DNA of 9,942 bases. It comes from DATKYV01 sp035528275 (GTDB taxonomy: Bacteria > Acidobacteriota > Terriglobia > UBA7540). The position numbers and the translations under genes are program-made. Where the stretch lies: NCBI GenBank assembly GCA_035528275.1, contig DATKYV010000319.1, positions 1-9,942 on the forward strand. Direction: 5' to 3'. The notes under the pieces were generated by a model, which saw nothing but the letters and a program-made list of their open reading frames with translations, was not told the origin of the DNA and ran no database searches. This document shows positions 1 to 6,945 of this stretch, piece after piece; the first letter of the stretch is position 1; each line of letters starts with the position of its first letter.

Positions 1-30
1 GCTATTCCTCTAGATCCATTAGCTAGTTGA
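1..30 (+). other. Possible last codons of an upstream gene (unidentified)
   Basis: All three forward frames close within the first 30 bases. Frame 1 reads nine codons and then TGA at 28-30, so any gene entering from the left must end here. In related genomes mreD often precedes mrdA, so an MreD tail is a reasonable guess, but nine residues cannot identify it. Confidence 0.2.
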
Positions 31-55
31 TTTCGCAAGGGGTTAGGGCTAGACT
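27..55 (+). promoter_or_regulatory. Candidate sigma-70-type promoter before mrdA
   Basis: A -35-like TTGATT (27-32) and a -10-like TAGACT (50-55) are separated by exactly 17 nt. Each matches the consensus at four of six positions. Transcription would start near 62 and give a leader of about 67 nt before mrdA. The match is moderate and the promoter is a prediction; mrdA might instead be transcribed from an upstream mre operon. Confidence 0.3.
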
Positions 56-65
56 TGGCCTTGGA

Positions 66-83
66 ACTGACATCTTGGTCAGT
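66..83 (+). promoter_or_regulatory. Inverted repeat in the mrdA leader
   Basis: ACTGAC (66-71) and GTCAGT (78-83) form a perfect 6-bp dyad around a 6-nt spacer, just downstream of the candidate promoter. It could be a repressor operator or an RNA hairpin. No T-run follows, so an intrinsic terminator is unlikely. Confidence 0.3.
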
Positions 84-128
84 CTCCTTCGCGAGGTCGC
101 AAGAGTCTCTGCGGCCGTAATCTGAACA

Positions 129-2057
129 GTGCCAGCGGTTGAGCCAGAAATGGAGTTTCAGTTTCCGGACGACGATCGATTTCCTACTTGGAAAATTGCC
201 TTCTTCCAGTATCTCATCGCGGCCTTGCTCTTGGGCCTGCTGGTTGGGTATTGGAGACTGCAAATCGGGCAACATCGCGCCTACCTGGAACTGGCGGAAC
301 GGAACCGCGTACGGAATCTCCCCATCATCGCTCCCCGAGGTCAAATCCTCGACCGCGAAGGCCGCACGCTGGTTGACAGCCACCCGGCCTTCAGCATCCT
401 GCTGATGCGCGAAGGCTCCAACACTCCCACCCCGGAAAGGCTCGCGGAAATCGCGCGCACTTTGGGCCTGGATGCGGAGGAAATCAACCAGCTCAAGAAA
501 CGCGCCGCCAGCCTGCCGCCTTTCCAGCCGATGGTTCTGAAGCAATCGGCCACCATCGAGGACATCGCCTTTGTCGAATCCCACCGCGTGGAGTTCCCCG
601 AACTGAACCTGATTCAGGTCCAGCAGCGGTTTTATCCCAAGGCCTCGATTGGGGCGGCGGTGCTGGGCTACGTGGGCGAGGTGTCGGAAGAGCTGCTCTC
701 TCAGCCCGGCTCGCCCTATCGGCCCGGAGACGTGGTCGGAAAGTCCGGGGTCGAGCGGACTTACAACTCGGTGCTCACCGGCAAGGATGGCATGCGTCGC
801 GTCATCGTGAACAGCCGGGGACAAGAAATCGGTTCCATGACGACCATCAAGCCCAAGCCCGGCAACGATCTCCGCCTCACCCTCGACCTCGATCTGCAGA
901 TGGTTGCGGAAGCCGGACTGGGGGAGGAATCAGGCGCGGTCGTGGCCCTGGACCCGCGCACCGGGGAAATTCTGGCGATGGTCAGCCATCCTTCGTACGA
1001 CCCGAATGAATTTGCCCGGCGGATGGACCCTGAATCCTGGCAGCAGCTGATTTCCGACCCTGAGAAGCCTTTGATGAACAAGGCGATTCAAGCTCACATC
1101 GCCCCGGGCTCGGTTTTCAAGGTCATTACCGCGACGGCAGCGTTGGAGACGGGGACGATCAAACCCAACTACTCCTTGTATTGTCCCGGCTGGGTGTCGA
1201 TCTACGGCCACACGTACCACGACTGGACATTCAAGAAAGGCCACGGCCACGGGCTGGTGGACCTCCACCAGGCGATCGTCGTTTCTTGCGACGTTTATTT
1301 CTACACGCTCGGGAAACTACTGGGAATCGAGAAGATCGAGTATTTCGCCAAGCGCCTGGGACTGGGGGCGAAGACGGGAATCGATTTGCCTGCCGAGGAG
1401 CCCGGCTTGATCCCCTCCCCGGATTGGGTCAAGAGGGCCTTCAAGCGGCAGTGGTGGCCGGGGGAGACCATTTCCGTGGCCATCGGCCAGGGCGCCGTCG
1501 CCACGACGCCGCTGCAATTGGCCTACGCGATTGGCGGGATTGCCACCGGCGGGACGTTCCGCCGTCCCCACGTCGCCTTCCGGGACCAGTTGCGCGCCCT
1601 GGGATTCGAGCGGGAAGATGACGACACCGAAAGGTTCCCCCTGGATGAATCCACCATCGACGTTCTGACGCGCGGCATGTGGGGCGCGGTCAACGAGGGC
1701 GGGACAGGAGCGCGGGCGCGCTACCCCGGCCTCGACATCGCCGGGAAAACGGGTACGGCGCAGGTGGTCAGCATGGCGTTGATGGAATCGTCTCGCAAGA
1801 AAGAATACTTGAGCAATGCCTGGTTCGTGGGCTTCGCGCCCAGCACGAACCCCGAAATCGTGGTTGCGGCGCTGGTGATGCACGGCAACAACTCGGCGGT
1901 GGCTGTGCCGATTGCCCGGGACGTCATCAGGACTTACTTCGACAAGAGGATGTCCCGGAAATCCATTCCCGGGCAGATGGAAACTCGCGTTCGCATGCTG
2001 AGCGAATTGGAAGGGCCAGCCCCCGCCACCGCTCAGCGCGAGCTGCAGCGACGTTAA
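129..2057 (+). CDS. mrdA: Penicillin-binding protein 2, peptidoglycan D,D-transpeptidase
   Basis: This is the class B transpeptidase that cross-links new peptidoglycan in the elongasome, working outside the inner membrane with RodA. The protein is 642 residues, close to the E. coli length of 633. A single membrane anchor lies at about residues 21-46 (AFFQYLIAALLLGLLVGYW). The PBP dimerisation domain follows at about 60-230, then the transpeptidase domain at about 265-600. All active-site motifs are present: SVFK with nucleophile Ser328, SCD at 386-388 (the SxD form common in PBP2), and KTGT at 540-543. The start is uncertain. GTG at 129 gives the longest frame but has no clear ribosome-binding site, and ATG at 150 would remove only seven residues. 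The gene is intact, and rodA follows after 16 nt, as in mrdA-rodA operons. Confidence 0.96.
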   Translation: MPAVEPEMEFQFPDDDRFPTWKIAFFQYLIAALLLGLLVGYWRLQIGQHRAYLELAERNRVRNLPIIAPRGQILDREGRTLVDSHPAFSILLMREGSNTPTPERLAEIARTLGLDAEEINQLKKRAASLPPFQPMVLKQSATIEDIAFVESHRVEFPELNLIQVQQRFYPKASIGAAVLGYVGEVSEELLSQPGSPYRPGDVVGKSGVERTYNSVLTGKDGMRRVIVNSRGQEIGSMTTIKPKPGNDLRLTLDLDLQMVAEAGLGEESGAVVALDPRTGEILAMVSHPSYDPNEFARRMDPESWQQLISDPEKPLMNKAIQAHIAPGSVFKVITATAALETGTIKPNYSLYCPGWVSIYGHTYHDWTFKKGHGHGLVDLHQAIVVSCDVYFYTLGKLLGIEKIEYFAKRLGLGAKTGIDLPAEEPGLIPSPDWVKRAFKRQWWPGETISVAIGQGAVATTPLQLAYAIGGIATGGTFRRPHVAFRDQLRALGFEREDDDTERFPLDESTIDVLTRGMWGAVNEGGTGARARYPGLDIAGKTGTAQVVSMALMESSRKKEYLSNAWFVGFAPSTNPEIVVAALVMHGNNSAVAVPIARDVIRTYFDKRMSRKSIPGQMETRVRMLSELEGPAPATAQRELQRR

Positions 2058-2073
2058 TACCGGAATCGGTCCT

Positions 2074-3165
2074 ATGCGCAAGACCCTCAGACTCCAGGAC
2101 GCCGACTTGGTTCTTCTCCTTCTGGCGCTGGTCATTGCCGTGATCGGCTTGACTGTGATTTACAGCACGACGGCCGATTCGGCCTTGGTGGGACAGTTTA
2201 AGAAGCAAGTTTATTGGGTCTTGTTGGGCGCCTTCCTGGCCCTCGCGGTGAGCCGGCTGGACTATCACTTCCTGCTGGAACAGACACCTTGGCTCTACGG
2301 CCTGAGCGTCCTGACTCTGGCGGGGCTGCTTGTTGCCGGACCAAAGATTGCCGGCGCCAGGCGCTGGCTGGCGGTCTGGGGCCTAACTTTCCAAGTGTCA
2401 GAGGTCGTTAAGTTGGTTATAATATTGACGGTGGCGGCCTATTTTGCCGAAAAGCGCGGCCAATACGTCACCTGGAAGGATTTCGCGAAACTGGGAATTC
2501 TGGTTGCCCTGCCGACGGTCTTAGTGGCGTTGGAGCCCGATCTCGGGACGGCTCTGACTTTTCTCCCCATTGTGGCCGCAGGTATCTTCCTGGCAGGAAT
2601 TCGCCCCCGGCAAGTGGTAGTGCTGGGACTCCTGGGAGTACTGATGCTTCCGGTGGGCTGGCACTATTTCCTGAGGCCATATCAGCGCGAGCGATTGATC
2701 ACCTACGTCCATCCTTCGCACGACACACAGGGCTCCAGCTATCAGGTTACCCAGTCGAAGATCGCCATCGGTTCAGGCGGCTTTTGGGGCAAGGGTCTGG
2801 GGAATGGGACGCAGGGCCGGTTGGGGTTTGTCCCTGTCTCCCATGCGGACTTTGTTTTCGCCGCCTTCGCTGAGGAACAGGGTTTCGTTGGCACGTTGGT
2901 CGTTTTGCTCCTCTACTTCGCCCTGCTTTTGCGTCTCCTGGACGGGGCGCAACGAGCGGGCGATCGTGCCGGAGCGTTTTTGATGGTCGGTTTCGCGTCG
3001 GTTCTCTTCTTTCAAGTCGTCGTCAACATCGGGATGATGATTGGTTTCTTTCCGACCACTGGCATCCCGTTGCCACTTATGAGCCAAGGAGGATCGTCCC
3101 TGGTCTTCACGTTCCTGGGACTGGGCCTGGCCATGAGCGTCAATATGCGGCGGCTTGTCAATTAG
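2074..3165 (+). CDS. rodA: RodA, SEDS-family peptidoglycan glycosyltransferase
   Basis: RodA polymerises lipid II into glycan strands in the inner membrane and pairs with PBP2, encoded just upstream. The 363-residue protein is hydrophobic throughout, with about ten membrane segments, and has the usual family length. SEDS landmarks are visible in order: GARRW near residue 95, EPDLGT with Asp156, the extracytoplasmic segment GFVPVSHADFVFA with Asp259 at the position of the catalytic Asp262 of E. coli RodA, and the C-terminal signature TGIPLPLMSQGGSS. ATG at 2074 starts 16 nt after the mrdA stop. The Shine-Dalgarno sequence is weak, which suggests translational coupling. The SEDS relative FtsW is the alternative, but pairing with a PBP2 gene favours RodA. 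Confidence 0.95.
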   Translation: MRKTLRLQDADLVLLLLALVIAVIGLTVIYSTTADSALVGQFKKQVYWVLLGAFLALAVSRLDYHFLLEQTPWLYGLSVLTLAGLLVAGPKIAGARRWLAVWGLTFQVSEVVKLVIILTVAAYFAEKRGQYVTWKDFAKLGILVALPTVLVALEPDLGTALTFLPIVAAGIFLAGIRPRQVVVLGLLGVLMLPVGWHYFLRPYQRERLITYVHPSHDTQGSSYQVTQSKIAIGSGGFWGKGLGNGTQGRLGFVPVSHADFVFAAFAEEQGFVGTLVVLLLYFALLLRLLDGAQRAGDRAGAFLMVGFASVLFFQVVVNIGMMIGFFPTTGIPLPLMSQGGSSLVFTFLGLGLAMSVNMRRLVN

Positions 3166-3174
3166 GAACCGGCT

Positions 3175-3190
3175 CAGCGGATGACCGCTG
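3175..3190 (+). terminator. Hairpin just after rodA, possible terminator or attenuator
   Basis: CAGCGG (3175-3180) and CCGCTG (3185-3190) form a perfect 6-bp stem closed by ATGA, nine nt after the rodA stop. No T-tract follows immediately, so it is not a canonical intrinsic terminator. It may protect the rodA 3' end or belong to the RNase leader. Confidence 0.3.
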
Positions 3191-3424
3191 TAACGCGCGG
3201 TTAGCCGCAAGCATCTGGTTTTCTCATCGGCGCAGTGGCGCCGGATCGCGGACAAGGTGGGTCCGGACGGATCTGCAAGGGCTATCGCACCGTCAAAGCC
3301 ACCCGATACACAAGGTACCGGCCGCGTTCCTCGCGCTCCCGACCCGGAGGGTGGGGCGGCCGGACGGGAACAATGAAAGTCGATCCTCCGCATCGTCGGG
3401 GTTGATCCTTTCAGCTGTTCCTCC

Positions 3425-3432
3425 AAAAGGAG
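3425..3432 (+). promoter_or_regulatory. Ribosome-binding site that sets the RNase start
   Basis: AAAAGGAG ends five nt before ATG 3438. The frame is open upstream to GTG 3351, but that codon has no Shine-Dalgarno sequence and the extra 29 residues do not resemble the family. ATG 3438 is therefore preferred. Confidence 0.75.
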
Positions 3433-3437
3433 TTCCC

Positions 3438-6047
3438 ATGAGCAAGGAGCTGTTCATTTCATCGTCTCCTCACGAGACGAAGGTCGCAGTGTTGGAAGAC
3501 GACCAATTGGTTGAGGTTTACTTCGAGCGCGAGGTCGACGTCGGGCTCGTGGGGGGAATCTACAAAGGCCGCGTCAACCGCGTTCTCCCCGGAATGCAGT
3601 CGGCATTTGTGGACATCGGCCTGGAGCGAGACACTTTCCTCTACGTTTCGGATTTCTACGAAGACGAAGAGGAATACGACAAAGTGTTCACGGAGGCCGA
3701 GGCTCGCGCCACAAAGTACGCGGCGGGGCCGAAGGTGGTAATCGCTGAATCGCCGGCCGGAGAGAAGGTCGGCGCCGAGGCGGGGGCGGAAGCCGTCCTC
3801 ACGGAACGCACCCAGACCACAGCGCCCCCCGCAGCCGAGGTGCCGGCTCCGGCTCCTGCCGGGCCACCGGTCAGAGAACCGTCCGAGTCTCGAGGATACG
3901 AATCGCGCGGCCGGCGACAGCGCCGCCGCGGACGGGGCGGAACCGGTCCTCGTTTCTCATCCAGACCCGAGCCGCCGGCTCGCTCGACCGAGCGCCAGGA
4001 CTATCCATCGCCCTCTGCGTTTGAAGTCCTGCCCGGTGAGTCACTGGCCAAATACGGCGGGACCAGCGGCGAGGCGCCTCCCCAGGAATCCGCTGACGTT
4101 GAGCCTCCTGGCGCACATGAGACGGCATCACCGAAGCCAGAAGCCCATCCGGGCGACTTCGAAACGCCGAGGACGGAGGAACCGGCCAGCACTTCCGCGG
4201 AGGGGTCGGCAATGGGCCTTGAGCCGCCGTCCGTTGGTTCCTCCGTGGGTGAGGAGAGTATCTTCCGGCCTTCAATCTTCCACGAGGCTGGAATCAGCAG
4301 CGAGCAGCGCCAGGAAGAGCCCCCGACCGCCCCTGAGTTCGAGGCCGCGGTGGCCCCTGATGAACCGGAGGAGACTCCACCCGCTCAGCCCAACGAAGAA
4401 GAAGAGTCCCCAAAGACCCTGGTGGGGTTTACGCTTCCCGCCGCGCACGAAAAACCGGACGAGGCTCCGGCGAAAGACGAGCCTCAGCAGACTCCCCCCT
4501 CCGAAGACGCGGCGACGGAAAGCAATGAAACCCAGGCCGCGGATGAAACGGCAACCGCGGCGGCTCCTGAAGCCACGGGGGAAGAAACCACCGAACCGCC
4601 AGCGGGCGAAGATGGGGGAACCGGGTCCGCCACTGCCGAGAAACCGGCGGAAGCGGTTTCCCAAGAGACCGGCTCGGCATCAGCCGTCACAACGGAAACT
4701 CCTGCCGAACCGCGCGAGCAGAAGTACACTTTGCGCGAGCCTCACCAGCGTCCGCGATTTGTTCCCCGCCGCCGCGGACGGCGCGGAGGAGGCCGCAGCG
4801 CTCCCCCGGAACGTCATGAATCCGGCCGGCCCGGGAATCAACATCCCGTTCAAATCGCCGACGTCCTGAAGGAAGGCCAGGAGATCATCGTCCAGATTGC
4901 CAAAGAGCCGCTGGGCACTAAAGGGGCTCGCATCACCTCCCATATCGCGCTTCCCGGACGCTACCTGGTTTACATGCCCACCATCAACCACATCGGCGTC
5001 TCGCGGAAAATTGCTTCGGAAGAAGAGCGGCTTCGGTTGAGGAATATCATTCTGGAAAACCGCGGCTCGCTGACCGGCGGGTTCATCGTGAGGACGGCGG
5101 GGGGCGGCAGGCCCGAAGAGGAATTCAAGGCGGACCTGAAATTTCTCTCCACTCTTTGGGGCGAAATCCGCAGCAAGGCCGAGCGCACCAAGGCGCCGGC
5201 CCTGCTGCACCGCGACTTGGAGTTGGTCCAGCGCATCCTGCGCGACATCCTCTCTCCGGACTTCAGGAAGATTCGCGTGGACAACGAATCGGATTACGAA
5301 CGCGTGGTGGAGTTTGTGGATCGCTGCCAGCCTTCGCTGGTGGGAAACGTCAGGCTCCACACCCGTTCCACCCCGCTGTTCGAGGAGTTCGGCATCCAGG
5401 CGGAAATCGACAAGGCGCTGAAGCCCAAGGTTTGGCTGAAGTCGGGCGGCTACATTGTGGTCAACCAGACCGAAGCGCTGGTGGCCATCGACGTCAACAC
5501 GGGGAAATACGTGGGCAAGACGAACCGCCTGGAAGATACCATCGTCAAGACCAACGTGGACGCGGTGAACGAGATCGTCCGCCAGGTGCGCTTGCGCGAC
5601 CTGGGCGGCATCATCGTCATCGACTTCATTGACATGGACGAGCGGCGGAACCGCAACAAGGTGGTTCAGGCGCTCGAGGAGGCCTTGCGCCGCGACCGCG
5701 CGCCCACCAAGATTCTCTCCATCAACGAATTCGGTCTGGTGGCTCTGACGCGCAAGCGGGTGAAGCAATCGCTGGAGAGGACGCTCTGCGAGCCGTGCTC
5801 CTATTGCGGCGGGTCGGGCTGGGTGAAGTCCGTCAACACGGTCTGCAACGAGATTCTCGCCGAAGCCAAGAAGATGGCGAGAGAGATCGAGGGGGACGTG
5901 ATGACCCTGCGCGTCAATCCCGAAGTCGCGCAATCCCTGAAATCGCGTCAAGGAGCGCTCATCTCTCAGATCGAGTCCCTGACCCACAAGGACGTGATCA
6001 TCAAGGGCGACCCCACGGTCCATCAGGAGCGGTTTGAAATCTATTAG
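3438..6047 (+). CDS. rng: Rne/Rng-family endoribonuclease (RNase G/E) with a large S1 insertion
   Basis: This endoribonuclease should process rRNA and start mRNA decay by cutting single-stranded, AU-rich, preferably 5'-monophosphorylated RNA. The protein is 869 residues. The first S1 half (about 17-75, with GGIYKGRVNRVLPGMQSAFVD) resumes only at about residue 473 (IADVLKEGQ). The intervening ~385 residues are rich in Pro, Glu and Ala and look disordered, with arginine patches near 152-183 and 438-455. The catalytic part is complete: 5'-sensor Arg552-Thr553 (VRTAG), metal-binding Asp685 (VAIDVN) and Asp729 (VIDFIDMD), and a zinc-link-like cluster Cys784, Cys787 and Cys790. The chain ends soon after this, as in RNase G, so there is no C-terminal degradosome scaffold. 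Whether to call it RNase E or RNase G is open. Confidence 0.93.
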   Translation: MSKELFISSSPHETKVAVLEDDQLVEVYFEREVDVGLVGGIYKGRVNRVLPGMQSAFVDIGLERDTFLYVSDFYEDEEEYDKVFTEAEARATKYAAGPKVVIAESPAGEKVGAEAGAEAVLTERTQTTAPPAAEVPAPAPAGPPVREPSESRGYESRGRRQRRRGRGGTGPRFSSRPEPPARSTERQDYPSPSAFEVLPGESLAKYGGTSGEAPPQESADVEPPGAHETASPKPEAHPGDFETPRTEEPASTSAEGSAMGLEPPSVGSSVGEESIFRPSIFHEAGISSEQRQEEPPTAPEFEAAVAPDEPEETPPAQPNEEEESPKTLVGFTLPAAHEKPDEAPAKDEPQQTPPSEDAATESNETQAADETATAAAPEATGEETTEPPAGEDGGTGSATAEKPAEAVSQETGSASAVTTETPAEPREQKYTLREPHQRPRFVPRRRGRRGGGRSAPPERHESGRPGNQHPVQIADVLKEGQEIIVQIAKEPLGTKGARITSHIALPGRYLVYMPTINHIGVSRKIASEEERLRLRNIILENRGSLTGGFIVRTAGGGRPEEEFKADLKFLSTLWGEIRSKAERTKAPALLHRDLELVQRILRDILSPDFRKIRVDNESDYERVVEFVDRCQPSLVGNVRLHTRSTPLFEEFGIQAEIDKALKPKVWLKSGGYIVVNQTEALVAIDVNTGKYVGKTNRLEDTIVKTNVDAVNEIVRQVRLRDLGGIIVIDFIDMDERRNRNKVVQALEEALRRDRAPTKILSINEFGLVALTRKRVKQSLERTLCEPCSYCGGSGWVKSVNTVCNEILAEAKKMAREIEGDVMTLRVNPEVAQSLKSRQGALISQIESLTHKDVIIKGDPTVHQERFEIY

Positions 6048-6083
6048 CCCGCTGCCCCGGCTCGAAATCTGACGGTCAGCGGG
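6048..6083 (+). promoter_or_regulatory. Hairpin between the RNase stop and the DUF309 frame
   Basis: CCCGCTG (6048-6054), immediately after the TAG stop, pairs perfectly with CAGCGGG (6077-6083) across a 22-nt loop. There is no T-tract. The 3' arm overlaps the GGGAG (6081-6085) that would be the Shine-Dalgarno sequence of the next frame, so the stem could act as a 3'-end stabiliser or could mask that site. Confidence 0.35.
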
Positions 6084-6095
6084 AGTTGCCAGGCA

Positions 6096-6470
6096 GTGGA
6101 TCCCGCGCTCAAAGAAGGCGTCCGCCTATTCAACGCCCGGAAATTCTTCGAGGCCCACGAAGCCCTGGAAACCCTGTGGTTGAAGTCCGCGGACGAAGAA
6201 AAGATTCTTCTCCACGGCCTGATCTAGGTCGCCGCGGCATTTCACCATTTCACTCGCGGCAACCTGGCGGGTTTCCGGTCCCTCCTCGAGAAGGGCTCCA
6301 TTAAGCTGGAAAAGTCCGCAGAAGCTCGCGGTGGATTTCAACTGGCTGATTTTCTGTCGCAACTTCACCCCGGGCGGGAGTGGGCACATTTAACAGCTCA
6401 AAAGCGGTTCGGAGCCCCCGAAGGGGTCAGCAGTCGGAGATTACCGCCGCTCCCGCAGATTCGAGTTTGA
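6096..6470 (+). pseudogene. DUF309-family gene interrupted by an in-frame TAG
   Basis: Reading from GTG 6096 gives a frame of 124 codons with one internal stop, TAG at 6225-6227 (codon 44), ending at TGA 6468-6470. The upstream half has the DUF309 hallmark FFEAHEALETLW (residues 17-28). The downstream half continues the family pattern with VAAAFHHFTRGNLAGF. The family normally reads GLIQ at the break, so one C-to-T change turning CAG into TAG explains the lesion. The length with readthrough fits the family (about 120-130). Function is unknown; these are small cytoplasmic helical proteins with conserved His and Glu. A GGGAG lies 10 nt before the start. The last ~30 codons look unlike the family and may be an extension. 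Sequencing error or stop readthrough are alternatives. Confidence 0.72.
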
Positions 6471-6488
6471 CCCAACAAACCGCTTTTG
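6399..6488. repeat. 11-bp perfect inverted repeat, possible split bidirectional terminator
   Basis: CAAAAGCGGTT (6399-6409) is the exact reverse complement of AACCGCTTTTG (6478-6488), with 68 nt between. The arms end in A4 and T4 outside a GC stem, which is the layout of a bidirectional intrinsic terminator, and the place is right: between a + strand frame and a convergent - strand gene. The long loop is unusual. It contains a small CCCC-CGAA-GGGG hairpin at about 6415-6426. Confidence 0.45.
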
Positions 6489-6496
6489 TCTTCCCA

Positions 6497-6527
6497 ATTC
6501 ACCATTCAGATTCACAATTCATCATTC
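6497..6527. repeat. Degenerate ATTCA short tandem repeat
   Basis: ATTCA occurs at 6497-6501, 6504-6508, 6510-6514 and 6517-6521, followed by ATTC at 6524-6527. The units are spaced 6-7 nt apart with variable linkers. On the - strand the unit reads TGAAT and one copy supplies the TGA stop of the cupredoxin. It is clearly AT-richer than its surroundings. Confidence 0.7.
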
Positions 6528-6896
6528 TTCCACCACCAGCTTTCCCTTCATCTTTCCGTGCCCGAAGCCGCAAAACACCGAGCATTTGAACTCAAAAGTC
6601 CCCACCTTGTCGGCCGTAAACTCGATCGTCGTCGGCGCGCCTTTCAGGAGCACCTGGTCGATGCCGAATTCTTGAAGCTTGAAGCCGTGCTTGCGATCGA
6701 GTGCGGTGATGATGAGCCGGACAACCTCTCCCTTTTTCACGGTGATGACGTTGGGATCGAACTTGTATTTCTTGGCGGTCATTTGAATTTCGTGCACGGC
6801 CGGCGCCTGGCCCGAGTCCGGCTGCAGGGGAAACCCCGCCATAACCGGCAGGAATCCCAAGAGGCAGGCAAAAGAAAACAGTCTAAAGCGATTCAT
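6522..6896 (-). CDS. Secreted small cupredoxin with a CuA-type copper site
   Basis: This 124-residue protein is a stand-alone version of the copper domain of cytochrome oxidase subunit II, and should carry electrons outside the cytoplasmic membrane. A signal peptide is visible at about 1-21 (two Arg, then CLLGFLPVMAGF), with no further membrane segment and no lipobox. The mature part has the cupredoxin pattern: His70 in DRKHGFKL, then CSVFCGFGHGKM with Cys105, Cys109, His113 and Met116. The spacing CX3CX3HX2M is that of CuA, so both copper atoms could be bound. ATG 6896 is chosen because GAGGAG lies five nt upstream. The open frame extends 13 codons further but adds no hydrophobic start. It lies 49 nt behind the polyketide synthase on the same strand and may be co-transcribed. 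The electron partner is unknown. Confidence 0.88.
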   Translation of the reverse strand: MNRFRLFSFACLLGFLPVMAGFPLQPDSGQAPAVHEIQMTAKKYKFDPNVITVKKGEVVRLIITALDRKHGFKLQEFGIDQVLLKGAPTTIEFTADKVGTFEFKCSVFCGFGHGKMKGKLVVEE

Positions 6897-6945
6897 ATGC
6901 GCTCCTCGACGCGGTAAGACCCGAATTGACACCAATCTTTCGAGA

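Larger units (their letters stand above)
3166..3437 (+). promoter_or_regulatory. Structured 272-nt leader of the RNase E/G gene
   Basis: No convincing gene lies between rodA and the RNase start. Three small stem-loops with 4-nt loops follow one another: CAGCGG/CCGCTG (3175-3190), GCGG/CCGC (3197-3208) and CGGCGC/GCGCCG (3228-3243). The palindrome GTCCGGAC is at 3261-3268. E. coli rne is known to autoregulate through hairpins in its long 5' UTR, so an analogous role here is plausible but inferred. No strong promoter was recognised. Confidence 0.35.

Noticed and set aside
386..388. Mutated SxN motif in PBP2 (SCD), numbers are residues
   Set aside because: SxD at this place is common in PBP2-type transpeptidases, so it is not a sign of inactivation.
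1317..2135. 272-codon antisense frame across the mrdA 3' half and rodA start
   Set aside because: Low-complexity Arg/Gly/Pro-rich translation, no motif, no ribosome-binding site; a shadow of mrdA codon bias.
3181..3204. Seven-residue leader ORF after rodA (ATG to TAG)
   Set aside because: No ribosome-binding site, and its ATG lies in the loop of a hairpin; too short to support.
3373..3405. Ten-residue upstream ORF before the RNase start
   Set aside because: Only a weak GGGAA precedes it and there is no evidence of coupling; chance is likely.
4021..4869. 282-codon + strand frame within the RNase insertion
   Set aside because: Arg/Pro/Lys-rich out-of-phase reading of the Glu/Pro-rich insert; no start signal or family likeness.
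4680..6023. 447-codon open frame antisense to the RNase catalytic half
   Set aside because: It is the mirror of a conserved, motif-complete gene; the translation has no recognisable domain, and long antisense frames are expected at this GC content.
6225..6227. TAG read as pyrrolysine or another recoded amino acid
   Set aside because: The family has Gln here, one base change explains it, and no pyrrolysine machinery is visible in the window.
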